Below, piece after piece: positions 25,917 to 34,354 of a stretch of 47,472 nucleotides of DNA. The stretch comes from Nitrososphaerota archaeon. Lineage in GTDB: Archaea > Thermoproteota > Nitrososphaeria > Nitrososphaerales > JAAOZN01. The position numbers and the translations under genes were made by a program. The notes below the pieces were generated by a model. It was not told where the DNA came from, ran no database searches, and saw nothing but the letters and a program-made list of their open reading frames with translations. Location of the stretch: NCBI GenBank assembly GCA_011605775.1, contig JAAOZN010000036.1, positions 1 to 47,472 on the forward strand. The letters run 5' to 3'. Each line of letters begins with the position of its first letter. Within the stretch, counting starts at the first letter, position 1.

Positions 25917-26548
25917 CCAATCTTCACCTCGCCAACCAAGAGCTCGGGTCTACTCTTTAGGAGGAAGGCTACGGTGGCTGAGGTTACGAATCCCTCCACT
26001 ATGCCTAAAAGTGCGTGCCAAATGAACATAACCGGAACCGTAACCCAGAGATTGTAGGCGAAGATCGAAGACGAACCTATCTCTAAGCCGCAGGCTAAAG
26101 CTGCTGAAACCGCGCCGAACCAACCAGCTAGAAATGCTGCGGCTACTCTGCTTCTGCGTGCTAACAGGGTATAAATTAGGTAGGCTGCTATAACCCCAAC
26201 TACACCCATGTTGAGTATGTTGGCGCCGAGTGCTGTGAGCCCACCATCCCCAAAAACGAGGGTCTGGACAGCTAGGATGGAGGTCATTACGAGTATAGCT
26301 TGTAGTGGACCTAAGAGGATGGCTGCGACCCCTGAGCCTACGAAGTGGGCTGATGTGCCTCCTGGTATGGGCCAGTTGAGCATCTGTGCTGCGAAGATGG
26401 CTGCCGCTAACACACCCAGCAAAGGGATTCTGGATTCGTTGACACCTTTCTTCTCTAACAAGTAGACTGCTAAGCCTATGGATGCTGCTGCTAGGGCGTA
26501 GGTTAGTGCTGAAAGCGGTAGGTCGAGGAAGCCATCTGGAATGTGCAT
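25913..26548 (-). CDS. cbiM: Cobalt/nickel ECF transporter substrate-specific subunit, CbiM/NikM
   Basis: A 211-residue membrane protein beginning MHIPDGFLD. The free N-terminus and His2 bind the metal together with H68 in GGTSAHFVGSG, and all are intact. This N-terminus fixes the ATG start. It is the first gene of the operon, with an AT-rich promoter element about 30 bases upstream. Ni versus Co cannot be decided. The truncated urea transporter far downstream makes nickel for urease an idea, but no urease genes are present in the window. Confidence 0.93.
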   Translation of the reverse strand: MHIPDGFLDLPLSALTYALAAASIGLAVYLLEKKGVNESRIPLLGVLAAAIFAAQMLNWPIPGGTSAHFVGSGVAAILLGPLQAILVMTSILAVQTLVFGDGGLTALGANILNMGVVGVIAAYLIYTLLARRSRVAAAFLAGWFGAVSAALACGLEIGSSSIFAYNLWVTVPVMFIWHALLGIVEGFVTSATVAFLLKSRPELLVGEVKIG

Positions 26549-26649
26549 AGCACATATCTCTTCGCAACATTGGTATTAAAACTTTACCTTCTAGTAATAC
26601 TAAAGCGCGGTAAGGATTTAAACCAAACGCAAGTAGGTGAGTATGGTGC

Positions 26650-26810
26650 GCGGGGGTTGCCGAGCCTGGCCAAAGGCGCGGGACTTAAGATCCTAAATAA
26701 GTGGTTAGGGCTGGATTTGAAATCCCGTCCCGCAGAGGTTCATAGGACATAGTAACATTGTCCCATGGCCGCAGATGGGTTCGTGGGTTCAAATCCCACC
26801 CCCCGCACCA
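26650..26810 (+). tRNA. tRNA-Leu(UAA) with insertions in the anticodon loop and the variable arm
   Basis: Acceptor stem GCGGGGG/CCCCCGC, discriminator A and an encoded CCA at 26808-26810. Anticodon stem CGGGA/TCCCG encloses CTTAAG-A with anticodon TAA. A 32-base intron at the canonical 37/38 site (26690-26721) holds the inverted repeat CCTAA/TTAGG. A second insertion of about 39 bases (around 26736-26774) lies in the long variable arm and contains GGACA/TGTCC. Removing both leaves a 16-base variable arm and a normal-size Leu tRNA. Confidence 0.92.
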
Positions 26811-26829
26811 AATCTGATGTTGAAACGAG

Positions 26830-28134
26830 TTATTCGGGTTTAACCTTGAGTATAGGTCCGTCTTTTTGGATTACCCTAACCTTCTGCCCTTTCGCTATGT
26901 CTTGGTCTGATGTGGCTTGCCAATATTCTGCTCCATATCTCACAAGCCCGACGCGCCCCCTTGGTATGTCTTCTACTGCGATGCATAGTTCTCCCACTAT
27001 TCCTTTTAGTGCTGGTGGTCTTCTTCTGGCTTGTATGACCTTATAGGCTGCGAAGATAAAGAAGACACCTATTGTTAGCGGTATTATTAAGGTGGTTAAG
27101 AGAAGGCTGTTCAAAAGATCGGAAGAAATCAACCAAGGACCAGTAGGTAGAGAGGGGAATAATAGCAGCCCACCTATTATGATGCAAGCAAACCCAGCTC
27201 CACCCATCAGCCCAAACCCTGGTGTTAGCAACTCAGCGAGCAGTAGAATAGCGCCCAGTGCTATTAAGATTAACCCCCCAATAAATATCCCTGTCAACCC
27301 AAGCCCTATAAGTCCAAGGATGAGGCAGATTCCACCTACAACTTCGCTGCCGTAGCCTGGTGACGCTACACCGAAGATTAGAGCATAAAGCCCGAAGATG
27401 AAGAGTATATATGAGATCAGAGGGTCTGAGAGCACCTTCAGGATCTGTAGCCTTAAAGACGTTTCCCAGAATACAACTGTAACTCCAGTGGTCTTGATGC
27501 GATAGGGTCCTGTGAACGTCTGCACCTCAACCCCATCTACCATCTTAAGCAGATCTTCTATGGATTCTGCTACGAATTCGATGATGCCCATTTTCTTCGC
27601 CTCTTCTGCTGACAGGTTTAGATTTTCTTTTATAAAACGCGCAGCAGCGGTTTCGTTTCTCCCGTGCATCCTAGCTCTTTCTACTAAGAAAGTGGTTAGG
27701 GCGTTGATCGTCTTTGTGTCATTTACCGGCTGTGTGCCACCCAACGGGTTATACGCTACTGGTTGGGCTGAGCCGATTATGGTGTGCGGAGCCATGGCTG
27801 CTATATGTGTTGAGAGCAGTATGTATGTGCCTGCTGACCAAGCCTTAGCGCCTTGAGGGTAAACGTAACCGATTACAGGCACAGTCGCTCTTTCTACGAG
27901 CTCGATTATCTTCATCGTCGCATCCAGGTTTCCACCGGGTGTGTCGATTAGTAGTAAGAGTGGTGTGTTTAAGGATTCGGCTTCCTTAAGAGCCTCCCCT
28001 ACAACCTCGCTCGACATACTCGTTATAGTACCCTCTAGCTTTACAGCGATCATATTTTCAGCATATGATTCGGCTGGGTAGAGTAGTAGGGGGAGGTAGA
28101 AAAGAATCAAGATTAGGAGAAGGATCTTTTTCAA
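26830..28134 (-). CDS. NfeD-family membrane-bound ClpP-class serine protease
   Basis: A 434-residue protein. It has a signal peptide (1-25), a ClpP-like protease domain with the catalytic Ser in AWSAGTYILL and a PGG motif in LLLIDTPGGNLDA, four or more membrane segments (about 235-370) and a C-terminal OB-fold NfeD domain. It is the long NfeD form. The archaeal homologue cleaves stomatin. It starts 18 bases after the stomatin stop, the classic NfeD-stomatin operon. Confidence 0.9.
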   Translation of the reverse strand: MKKILLLILILFYLPLLLYPAESYAENMIAVKLEGTITSMSSEVVGEALKEAESLNTPLLLLIDTPGGNLDATMKIIELVERATVPVIGYVYPQGAKAWSAGTYILLSTHIAAMAPHTIIGSAQPVAYNPLGGTQPVNDTKTINALTTFLVERARMHGRNETAAARFIKENLNLSAEEAKKMGIIEFVAESIEDLLKMVDGVEVQTFTGPYRIKTTGVTVVFWETSLRLQILKVLSDPLISYILFIFGLYALIFGVASPGYGSEVVGGICLILGLIGLGLTGIFIGGLILIALGAILLLAELLTPGFGLMGGAGFACIIIGGLLLFPSLPTGPWLISSDLLNSLLLTTLIIPLTIGVFFIFAAYKVIQARRRPPALKGIVGELCIAVEDIPRGRVGLVRYGAEYWQATSDQDIAKGQKVRVIQKDGPILKVKPE

Positions 28135-28152
28135 CGCCTTTAGATTTCCCCT

Positions 28153-28935
28153 CTATTCACTCTTTGCCTTCTCTCCCTTGAGTAGACCTATTAATGTTGC
28201 TAGGTCTGCGGATGCGCCTGTTGTTGTAACGACGATTAGGTTCTTTTCTCGAGCGATCTCGGCTAATGTCTGAAGCTCTCGCAGCCTAAGGGCGGTAGGC
28301 GTCTTCTCATACATAGCAGCTGCTTCAGCCATCTTGCTCGCCGCTTGGTATTCACCATCCGCTACTATGATCCTTGACCTCCGTTCACGCTCAGCTTCTG
28401 CTTGCTTAGCGATAGCTCTCTGCATAACCTCAGGTAGTGTGACATCCTTTATGGCTACAGCCTGCACCTTTATCCCCCAGTTGTCTGTTGCTGCATCAAG
28501 TATCTCTGTCAACTTTTTGCTGAGCTCCTCCCTCTTTGAGAGTAGCTCGTCTAATTCAACTTGCCCAAGCACATCTCTTAGTGTAGTTTGCGCCAAAAGG
28601 TTTGTCGCTAATATGTAATTCTCTACTGAGACTACTGCCTTCTGTGGATCAAATACGCGGTAGTAGACTACGGCATCCACATCTACACTCACGTTATCTC
28701 TGGTTATCACCCTCTGCTTAGGAACGTCAAAGGTTATTACCCTAAGATCCACCACCCTTAACACATCTACTATCGGGATTCTGAAGAATAGCCCAGGCCC
28801 TTTAGCTCCTATCAGCCTACCCAATCTGAACATCACTGCCCTCTCATACTCCTTAACGATTCTTATTGAAGCCCTGAGGAAAGAGAGGATGATTATTAGC
28901 GCAATTATTCCGAGGAATATTTCGACTTCAGCCAT
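28153..28935 (-). CDS. Stomatin/slipin (SPFH/band 7) family protein
   Basis: A 260-residue protein with one N-terminal membrane helix (about 4-20), the SPFH domain (EYERAVMFRLGRLIGAKGPGL) and a C-terminal coiled coil with the conserved QAEAERERRSRII stretch. It is the upstream partner of the NfeD protease and a likely substrate and membrane-domain organiser. Confidence 0.93.
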   Translation of the reverse strand: MAEVEIFLGIIALIIILSFLRASIRIVKEYERAVMFRLGRLIGAKGPGLFFRIPIVDVLRVVDLRVITFDVPKQRVITRDNVSVDVDAVVYYRVFDPQKAVVSVENYILATNLLAQTTLRDVLGQVELDELLSKREELSKKLTEILDAATDNWGIKVQAVAIKDVTLPEVMQRAIAKQAEAERERRSRIIVADGEYQAASKMAEAAAMYEKTPTALRLRELQTLAEIAREKNLIVVTTTGASADLATLIGLLKGEKAKSE

Positions 28936-28994
28936 CTAACAACCCACGATCGTATTCGGATTGCGTAGTAGATAAAAGTTGCTAGATCCTCTGC

Positions 28995-30056
28995 TCAGCC
29001 GCTTTCATCCTTGATGTTTAACTGCCGCAGCAACTTCGGATACAGTGTTGGGTGGGTTAAGTCCTCCTTCGTATCTACAATTTTAACCTTCATCCTTTTG
29101 TTATAAGCAAGCTTAGGTGCGCTAAGAACCTCGAATCTTATTAGAGCGGATTTATACCAGTTCACACCAGGATTATTCTCTGTTCTGAAGCCTAGGTTGT
29201 ATGCGAACTTCTCATAATTTACTGTGTTGTAATCCATAGGATAGGATGAGAAGCCTTGGATAATGTCTGTTATCACGCAGTTCATCTTTGAGAGGAGCCT
29301 TTGTGTTTCGAGCCATTTTCTTAAAGAGGCTTCGTGTAAAGTTAGACCGAAATAACCTACACTACCCTCTTTCAGGCAGGTTATGCCCCGTATGAGAAAG
29401 GCTTTAAGCCCCGAGAGTGTTTCAAGAGGCTCTGATGAGAAGACATCGAACCTACCTGCGAGCGTCTTAGGTAGAGGGTTGGCTACATCGTATTCAATAT
29501 ACTCTATGTTGAAGCCGTATATGCTGTTAACCCTACTTATGAACTCTCCAATCCTCCTATCTATGTCTAGAACCGTTATCCTTGAAGGTAGCTGTGTTAA
29601 AGCAAGAGCCACACTTAGGAGGTCATCATCTCCTATTAGGACTATGTTCTTACCGCATAGATCTCCGTAATGGTGCATGAGGGCAACCCTCGCTAACACA
29701 TCTTCTCCTACCATATAGCCTTGGAAGTATTCGAGTGTTGGCTGTGGGCGCTCCTTAACGATCTCCTTAAACTTCTCCGCAAGGTCTTTGAAGCCCGCTT
29801 CACCTACTATCCGCTTGCCACCACATACTTCACACATTCTAGTCTTATATTGCAGCTCCTTTGGGTTGACGCTCTGTTTGCCCTTCCCCGTTAAATAGAA
29901 TACACCTTTCTCTTCGCCGATAAGCCCCTCCTTATAGAGATGCCTTAGGGCGCCTATCGACTCTCTTAAGGTGCGGTCGGATCTCTCAAGTAGCTCCCAC
30001 ACCGTCTTATTTGAGTACGCTAACTCTCGCAAGATTTTGGCTTCTAATCTCTCCAA
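28995..30056 (-). CDS. bpsA: N4-bis(aminopropyl)spermidine synthase (branched-chain polyamine synthase)
   Basis: A 353-residue DUF43/BpsA protein. An N-terminal winged helix (4-60) and a zinc-like CEVCGG element precede the aminopropyl-transferase domain, with IVLIGDDDLLSVALAL (the BpsA GDDD motif) and VLDIDRRI. BpsA adds aminopropyl groups from decarboxylated AdoMet to make branched polyamines typical of thermophiles. The gene starts 50 bases inside the 3' end of speD, an unusually long overlap. The start is kept because the winged helix needs these residues. Confidence 0.9.
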   Translation of the reverse strand: MERLEAKILRELAYSNKTVWELLERSDRTLRESIGALRHLYKEGLIGEEKGVFYLTGKGKQSVNPKELQYKTRMCEVCGGKRIVGEAGFKDLAEKFKEIVKERPQPTLEYFQGYMVGEDVLARVALMHHYGDLCGKNIVLIGDDDLLSVALALTQLPSRITVLDIDRRIGEFISRVNSIYGFNIEYIEYDVANPLPKTLAGRFDVFSSEPLETLSGLKAFLIRGITCLKEGSVGYFGLTLHEASLRKWLETQRLLSKMNCVITDIIQGFSSYPMDYNTVNYEKFAYNLGFRTENNPGVNWYKSALIRFEVLSAPKLAYNKRMKVKIVDTKEDLTHPTLYPKLLRQLNIKDESG

Positions 30057-30390
30057 AGTCCACCCTCCTGATGAACCTCTCCTCTACAGAGGTTGGTTTA
30101 AACTCCTCTAAGAGCAGTTGGTAGGCTGTTAGAGCTGGCTCATCAGCGCCGCAAGTAAATATATCTAGAGCAATATATGAGTATTCGGGCCAAGTGTGCA
30201 CGCTGATGTGCGATTCCCGTAGAAGATAGACGGCTGATACGCCGAAAGGCTCAAACTGGTGGAAGCAAGAGGAGACTACGTGTAAACCGGATTTAGCAAC
30301 TACCCTATCCAAGACCGCCCGAAGGTGTTCAACCCGGGAGATCTTCCCAGAATCCACACCCCAAAATTCGGCGATAATGTGAATGCCCAT
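30007..30390 (-). CDS. speD: S-adenosylmethionine decarboxylase proenzyme
   Basis: A 127-residue SpeD of the short prokaryotic type. The self-cleavage site is E59-S60-H61-I62-S63 (cleavage before S63 gives the pyruvoyl group). H65 (HTWPE) and C80 (FTCG) are the processing and proton-donor residues. It supplies decarboxylated AdoMet to BpsA, with which it overlaps. Some SpeD proteins act as arginine decarboxylases, but context favours AdoMet. Confidence 0.93.
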   Translation of the reverse strand: MGIHIIAEFWGVDSGKISRVEHLRAVLDRVVAKSGLHVVSSCFHQFEPFGVSAVYLLRESHISVHTWPEYSYIALDIFTCGADEPALTAYQLLLEEFKPTSVEERFIRRVDFGEIRSQNLARVSVLK

Positions 30391-30437
30391 TTCTGAACAC
30401 CCACATTATCGTCGAACGGTATAGAGTATGGCTTCAT

Positions 30438-30452
30438 CCATATTTATATTTT
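30438..30452. promoter_or_regulatory. Symmetric TATA region shared by speD and the zinc-finger gene
   Basis: CATATTTATATTTTC reads as a TATA box on both strands. It is about 55 bases before the speD ATG on one side and about 59 bases before the GTG of the small zinc-finger gene on the other, predicting leaders of roughly 30 bases each. Confidence 0.4.
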
Positions 30453-30504
30453 CCTATTTTTCCACCTCCTTGTTGGGAAAATTGTAGTGTTGTGATGTGA
30501 GGTG

Positions 30505-30636
30505 GTGGATGGGTTGGCTTACGAGAAGTGTAGCGAATGTGGGAAGGAGTTCTATGATTGGAGCGAGTATCGAGCGGAGCTTAGGCTTAAGCAGCATATG
30601 AGGGACAAGCATGGTTTAGCTGTTGAACAAAAGTGA
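30505..30636 (+). CDS. 43-residue C2H2 zinc-finger protein
   Basis: A very short gene starting at GTG with a TGAGGTG ribosome site directly upstream. The product carries C9-x2-C12 (KCSECGKEF) and H31-x4-H36 (KQHMRDKHG), a C2H2 finger with a long central spacer of 18 residues. One-finger proteins of this kind occur in archaea and usually bind DNA or partner proteins. It lies between divergent speD and tRNA-Cys. Confidence 0.7.
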   Translation: MDGLAYEKCSECGKEFYDWSEYRAELRLKQHMRDKHGLAVEQK

Positions 30637-30670
30637 GGCGCTACAGAGAGTATTTAGAGGGTTTGCGGAG

Positions 30671-30742
30671 AGGAGGGGGTGGGATTTGAACCCACGTGTA
30701 TCCGCTCTGCAGGCGGACGCGTAGCCGCTCCGCCACCCCTCC
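30671..30742 (-). tRNA. tRNA-Cys(GCA)
   Basis: Acceptor GGAGGGG/CCCCTCC, discriminator U73 (a Cys identity element), anticodon stem TCCGC/GCGGA with loop CTGCAGA (anticodon GCA) and T arm GTGGG-TTCAAAT-CCCAC. There is no intron and CCA is not encoded. Confidence 0.95.
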
Positions 30743-30792
30743 CAATCATCTAATATTTAGAAAAGGGGTTATAAAGGCTTAGTTTCTACTTC

Positions 30793-31158
30793 TCAACCTA
30801 CTTTTGTGTGTTGGGTGTAGACTTCTATCGCCTTTTCAACTGCTGCTAGTGGTGCTAGTCTTTCTATGCTCAGTAGGATGATCTTGTTCAGCCAGTAGAA
30901 GACGAGTATGCAGAGCTTTTTTCTTATGGTGAGTACGCATTCGACTTCACCCATCTTTTCATTCCAGCTCTCCCGCTCTCTCTTCCTTGCCGCGATCTGC
31001 TTCGCGTATCTTTGAAGCTCCTCTTTCGTAAGGATCATATCTATATCAGGTTTGCAGGCAAACTTTATCACTTCACCACCCTCTCCTATGAGCATTACGC
31101 ACCTAACTTTCCTATGGCAGTTCAGCATCTTATCGACTATATCTTCACTCAACAGCAT
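30793..31158 (-). CDS. Hypothetical protein, 121 aa, roadblock/longin-like pattern
   Basis: An alpha/beta protein with alternating strand-helix pattern: VRCVMLIGEGGEVIKFA (strand pair), a charged helix (AKQIAARKRERESWNEK) and CILVFYWLNKIILLSIER (strands). The layout suggests a small dimerising sensor fold of roadblock/profilin type, but I do not recognise a named family. It lies between tRNA-Cys and the MscS channel gene on the same strand as the latter. Confidence 0.6.
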   Translation of the reverse strand: MLLSEDIVDKMLNCHRKVRCVMLIGEGGEVIKFACKPDIDMILTKEELQRYAKQIAARKRERESWNEKMGEVECVLTIRKKLCILVFYWLNKIILLSIERLAPLAAVEKAIEVYTQHTKVG

Positions 31159-31197
31159 AGTAAACGTTAAAGGTGGTGATAAGTTTAATGGTGCGAA

Positions 31198-32313
31198 TTA
31201 AGAGAAAGTCGGGTCAAGGCTCTTTTCCTCTTCTTCTTGGGTGGCAATGGGTTTTGTTCTTGAACGCTCCGATATGATGTATCTTCTAGGATAGGGAATC
31301 TCTATCCCGTTTTCATCGAACGCTTTCTTGATACGCTCTCTGAGCTCAGCAGCGGTTACGAAGGCGGTGGGTTGATCTTTGCACATAAATATGAGCCTAA
31401 GCTTTAAACCGTTTTCGCCGAATTCGAGTAGGTGTACTCGAGGCGGCATATCTGGTAAAACATTAGGGTGCTCCGAGGCTATCTTGATCATAAGGTTCTT
31501 CGCCAACTCGTAGTTAGATTCATAGGATATGTCAACGAAGACCGAGCCTATCATTCTCGGGTCCTTGAGGTGGTAGTTGACGACGACTTCGCTGTCAAAG
31601 ACCGAGTTAGGTACGACAAGCCTCCTGTTATCCCAAGTCCTTATTATGGTGTGGGTGATCTTTATCTCTTCAACCACACCATAATCTCCTCTGAATAGTA
31701 GGGCGTCTCCAAGCCTAAATGGTCTCACAAAGTAGATTAATAGTCCAGAGAGCCAGTTTCCAACGACCTTCTGCGCAGCTAAACCAACTACTATTGCTGC
31801 GAACCCCATGCCTGAGACGAGGCTGAGGAGGGCTGGTAGGCTTGGTGGGAAGATGATCGAAAGGGCTATTAGTATCGCCAAGATCCATATTATGTAGGTT
31901 ATGATCTTCTGCAGACCTACGAGAGCGGTTTCCTTATCCGCTTCACCAGCAGCAACCCTTCGACCGAATCTGGTGATCGCGGACTGTATGATGACGACTA
32001 GCACAGATGTTATGGAGAGGACGATCGCAGCCTGCATAAGGTAATCCGCACCAGTAGAGAGGTATTCGGGTAGTGGCAGACGCATCTTATCAGAAAAATA
32101 GTTAAGAAGCGTAGAAACACTCAGCAAAAAGATCGTAATAAAGAGGGGCCACTTTGAGACCACAACCAAATAATCATCGAGCTTAGATTTAGTTCGCGCA
32201 GCTAGATTGGCAATATGTTTGTAAACGTAGTATACGATGGCAAGTGGGATTGCTGAGACGATTACCGCCGCTACAACCTCAGCTACGAACAGCAGGTCAT
32301 TAGGAGTTGTCAT
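31198..32313 (-). CDS. MscS-family mechanosensitive ion channel
   Basis: A 371-residue protein with 4-5 membrane segments. The pore helix plus beta domain is typical of MscS (VSGMGFAAIVVGLAAQKVVGNWLSG, then FRLGDALLFRGDYGVVEEI). The cytoplasmic domain ends NGIEIPYPRR. It releases solutes on hypo-osmotic shock. Confidence 0.9.
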   Translation of the reverse strand: MTTPNDLLFVAEVVAAVIVSAIPLAIVYYVYKHIANLAARTKSKLDDYLVVVSKWPLFITIFLLSVSTLLNYFSDKMRLPLPEYLSTGADYLMQAAIVLSITSVLVVIIQSAITRFGRRVAAGEADKETALVGLQKIITYIIWILAILIALSIIFPPSLPALLSLVSGMGFAAIVVGLAAQKVVGNWLSGLLIYFVRPFRLGDALLFRGDYGVVEEIKITHTIIRTWDNRRLVVPNSVFDSEVVVNYHLKDPRMIGSVFVDISYESNYELAKNLMIKIASEHPNVLPDMPPRVHLLEFGENGLKLRLIFMCKDQPTAFVTAAELRERIKKAFDENGIEIPYPRRYIISERSRTKPIATQEEEEKSLDPTFS

Positions 32314-32383
32314 AACCTTCTACCATCCCTCCCTCTAGACCTCAGCTGTGTAATATTTAATCTATCTCTGCAATATGGTCTGC

Positions 32384-32830
32384 TTAATCTAGTGTTGGGG
32401 TATTACGTAGCTTTTCGCAGTACTCTTTTGATAGAAGGTCGCATCCTTTTAAGAGGTGGTTAAGGTATCCTCTGCTCGGCTTTAACCCTTCGGCAGTCAT
32501 CTTTCGATTAGCGATATACGCAACTGCATCTACCACCTCGCCGCTCTGTAACCTTACCTCCACTTTCCGTCTATCGTAGTGGTGTGGGTAGCCTTCAAAC
32601 CTATCTAACCTCTCTATATCTTTGTCTGCGATCTCGTAGAGGATGCCCTCGACCACACCGCCTTCGTCTTTTACGATGTTCGCATAACCTTCTCCAGGGT
32701 TTCTTGTGGAGCGTTTGTTGAACACCAGCCTATACCCTTCCAGCACAGCCTTCTCCCTTCTAGAGAACCTAACCCCTCTCTCCCTTAGCCTATCACAATC
32801 CATGTTTGAGCCGTATGCGAAGTATTTCAT
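32384..32830 (-). CDS. Gamma-glutamylcyclotransferase-like (AIG2/GGCT) protein
   Basis: 148 residues starting MKYFAYGSNMD, the family YGSNM loop, with GILYEIADKDIERLDRFEGYP (catalytic-region Glu in RFEGYP) further on. The family makes 5-oxoproline from gamma-glutamyl groups or cyclises gamma-glutamylamines. The archaeal substrate is not established. Confidence 0.87.
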   Translation of the reverse strand: MKYFAYGSNMDCDRLRERGVRFSRREKAVLEGYRLVFNKRSTRNPGEGYANIVKDEGGVVEGILYEIADKDIERLDRFEGYPHHYDRRKVEVRLQSGEVVDAVAYIANRKMTAEGLKPSRGYLNHLLKGCDLLSKEYCEKLRNTPTLD

Positions 32831-32859
32831 CGCCTTAAAACACGTCTTCTGAACAGCTG

Positions 32860-33150
32860 TCAGCTCTTCTTGCTGAGCTTGATTTCGATTGCTGAAACGT
32901 ATCTGGTCTGCTCACCTGAGCCAACCTGCTCCGTATCCGTCTTGATGCTCTTGACCTCGTAGTTGTTGAAGCCGAACCTTTTCGTCACAAAAACCGCCAC
33001 ATCAACCGCCTTCGACACATACTTTCCACGCGCCTTCACCACTACCTCACCTCGACGCAGTAGGCTGCTGAAGGCTGAGGCGACATAGATCATGAGCGGC
33101 TTCTGGCCTATGAATATGATGTTGTTTGATGCGGGCTTCTCTCCACTCAT
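32860..33150 (-). CDS. albA: Alba archaeal chromatin protein
   Basis: A 96-residue DNA/RNA-binding protein. IIFIGQKPLMIYVASA with Lys at the Alba dimer/DNA interface, VVVKARGKYVSKAVD and the flexible beta-hairpin region at 70-80 are all present. It has a strong ribosome site (AGGAGGTGATGG) just before ATG. Confidence 0.93.
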   Translation of the reverse strand: MSGEKPASNNIIFIGQKPLMIYVASAFSSLLRRGEVVVKARGKYVSKAVDVAVFVTKRFGFNNYEVKSIKTDTEQVGSGEQTRYVSAIEIKLSKKS

Positions 33151-33306
33151 CTATCCATCACCTCCTGAACCCTCTAGAGTTCAAACCATCCAGAGTAGTT
33201 AGAACCTTTGATTTTATTCTCCGCTCATCTTAATATCCTTATCGTTCGATTAAACTCCTTATTCGCATTGCGTCCAAAGTTGTTTTGTTTGAAAGCGATA
33301 TATCGA

Positions 33307-33320
33307 CATATTTAAATATG
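33307..33320 (+). promoter_or_regulatory. Perfect 14-base palindrome containing a TATA box
   Basis: CATATTTAAATATG is exactly self-complementary and is centred about 27 bases before ATG 33340. It is probably the promoter of the decayed gene and permease that follow, and a symmetric repressor could bind it. In relatives, DUF318 permeases are often under ArsR-like control; no such regulator is present here. Confidence 0.4.
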
Positions 33321-33339
33321 AATTAAGGAGAATAACAAC

Positions 33340-33460
33340 ATGGAGTATGAGTAAGCACTTTCCGACGGAGCACGGAGTCAAGATATTTCTGCGAGCTAAC
33401 CCTAACTACGAAGAAAGCTCAAGCAGCTGCTCCAAAAACTTTGGGACACTGAATAGGAGA
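33340..33460 (+). pseudogene. Short decayed gene before the permease
   Basis: After a good ribosome site (TTAAGGAG) and ATG 33340, the frame stops after four codons. From ATG 33347 another frame reads MSKHFPTEHGVKIFLRANPN, then near 33416 switches by one base to a frame ending LKQLLQKLWDTE-stop. Both halves look protein-like, so a small gene of about 37 codons has suffered one or two frameshifts. The family is not recognised. Confidence 0.45.
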
Positions 33461-33461
33461 G

Positions 33462-34110
33462 TTGAGGGGGCTAGGATTGGATTATGACGTGATAGTAAAT
33501 GCGATATTAGGAGGGTTATACGCACTCGAAGACTACGTAGCCTATCACGTCTTAACCTGCCTCATCCCAGCCTTCTTGTTAGCTGGGGCTATAACAGTCT
33601 TCCTATCCCGTGAAGCCATACTCAAGTATCTAGGCTCGGCGGGCAAGAAGTCGATATCGTTTCCCTTGGCGGCTGTGAGCAGCATGGGGCTGGCGGTCTG
33701 CTCCTGCACAGTAATACCGATCGCGGCTGGGCTCTATCGCAGGGGCAGTAGTATAGGCCCGGCGTTCATAATCTTGTGGACAGCTCCTGCATCAAGCCTG
33801 CTAGCCCTGGTTTACACCGGAGCCATACTTGGCTTGGATATGGCACTGGCGAGAATAGTCACCGCCTTATCCACTACCGAATTATGTAGGTGTTGGTAGG
33901 CCTTATTTTCCCGATAAGGTAGTGTTGTTTCTAATACCTATGGCAGTAACTTCTCTATATGCTTGGCGAGCCTTCGACAGCGTATCGATTAAGGAGTGGT
34001 TAAGCGAGACCCTCTGGTTCGTCAGACTGATATTTCCGCTGATGCTGATCGGCGTCTTCGTAGTCGGCATAATCACAGCCTACATAGTCGGGAACATCGT
34101 TTGGAGGTAA
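33462..34110 (+). pseudogene. DUF318/ArsP-type permease, frameshifted and truncated
   Basis: The first part (33462-33899) has the family core AVCSCTVIPIAAGLYRRGSS and four membrane segments. The frame is lost around 33,870-33,890. The next frame continues the same protein (FPDKVVLFLIPMAVTSLYAW and onward to 34110). The second conserved block ends at VGNIVWR-stop, where about 100 further residues with the matching C-terminal motif should follow. At least one frameshift plus a C-terminal loss make it non-functional as written. The family exports organoarsenicals or unknown substrates. Confidence 0.75.
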
Positions 34111-34354
34111 CGAGCTTCTTTGCTGGATGCGAGGCTGCTCGCATCTTAAGAACGGTTCGCTAAGGGAAGTGGTTGGAAAAAGGAACTATTCGTAGATTCA
34201 AGAGCTTGTCAAACCCAACCCCTTTTGGAAAAACATCGTTTCAATAACGCGAAGCCACACACCCTCTATTATCCCCTGCGCATCAATAAAAACCAAAGAA
34301 TAAGGAGAAAAAAGCAGAGGTAAATTCCCATTTGGTCGGTTAGGAAACAGTTCA

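Noticed and set aside
26601-26820. Open frames running through the tRNA-Leu gene on both strands
   Set aside because: They are chance frames in the tRNA and its introns; the cloverleaf with encoded CCA explains the sequence.
33840-33925. Programmed frameshift in the permease instead of damage
   Set aside because: No slippery run or downstream structure is evident, and the C-terminus is truncated as well, so decay or sequencing error is more likely.
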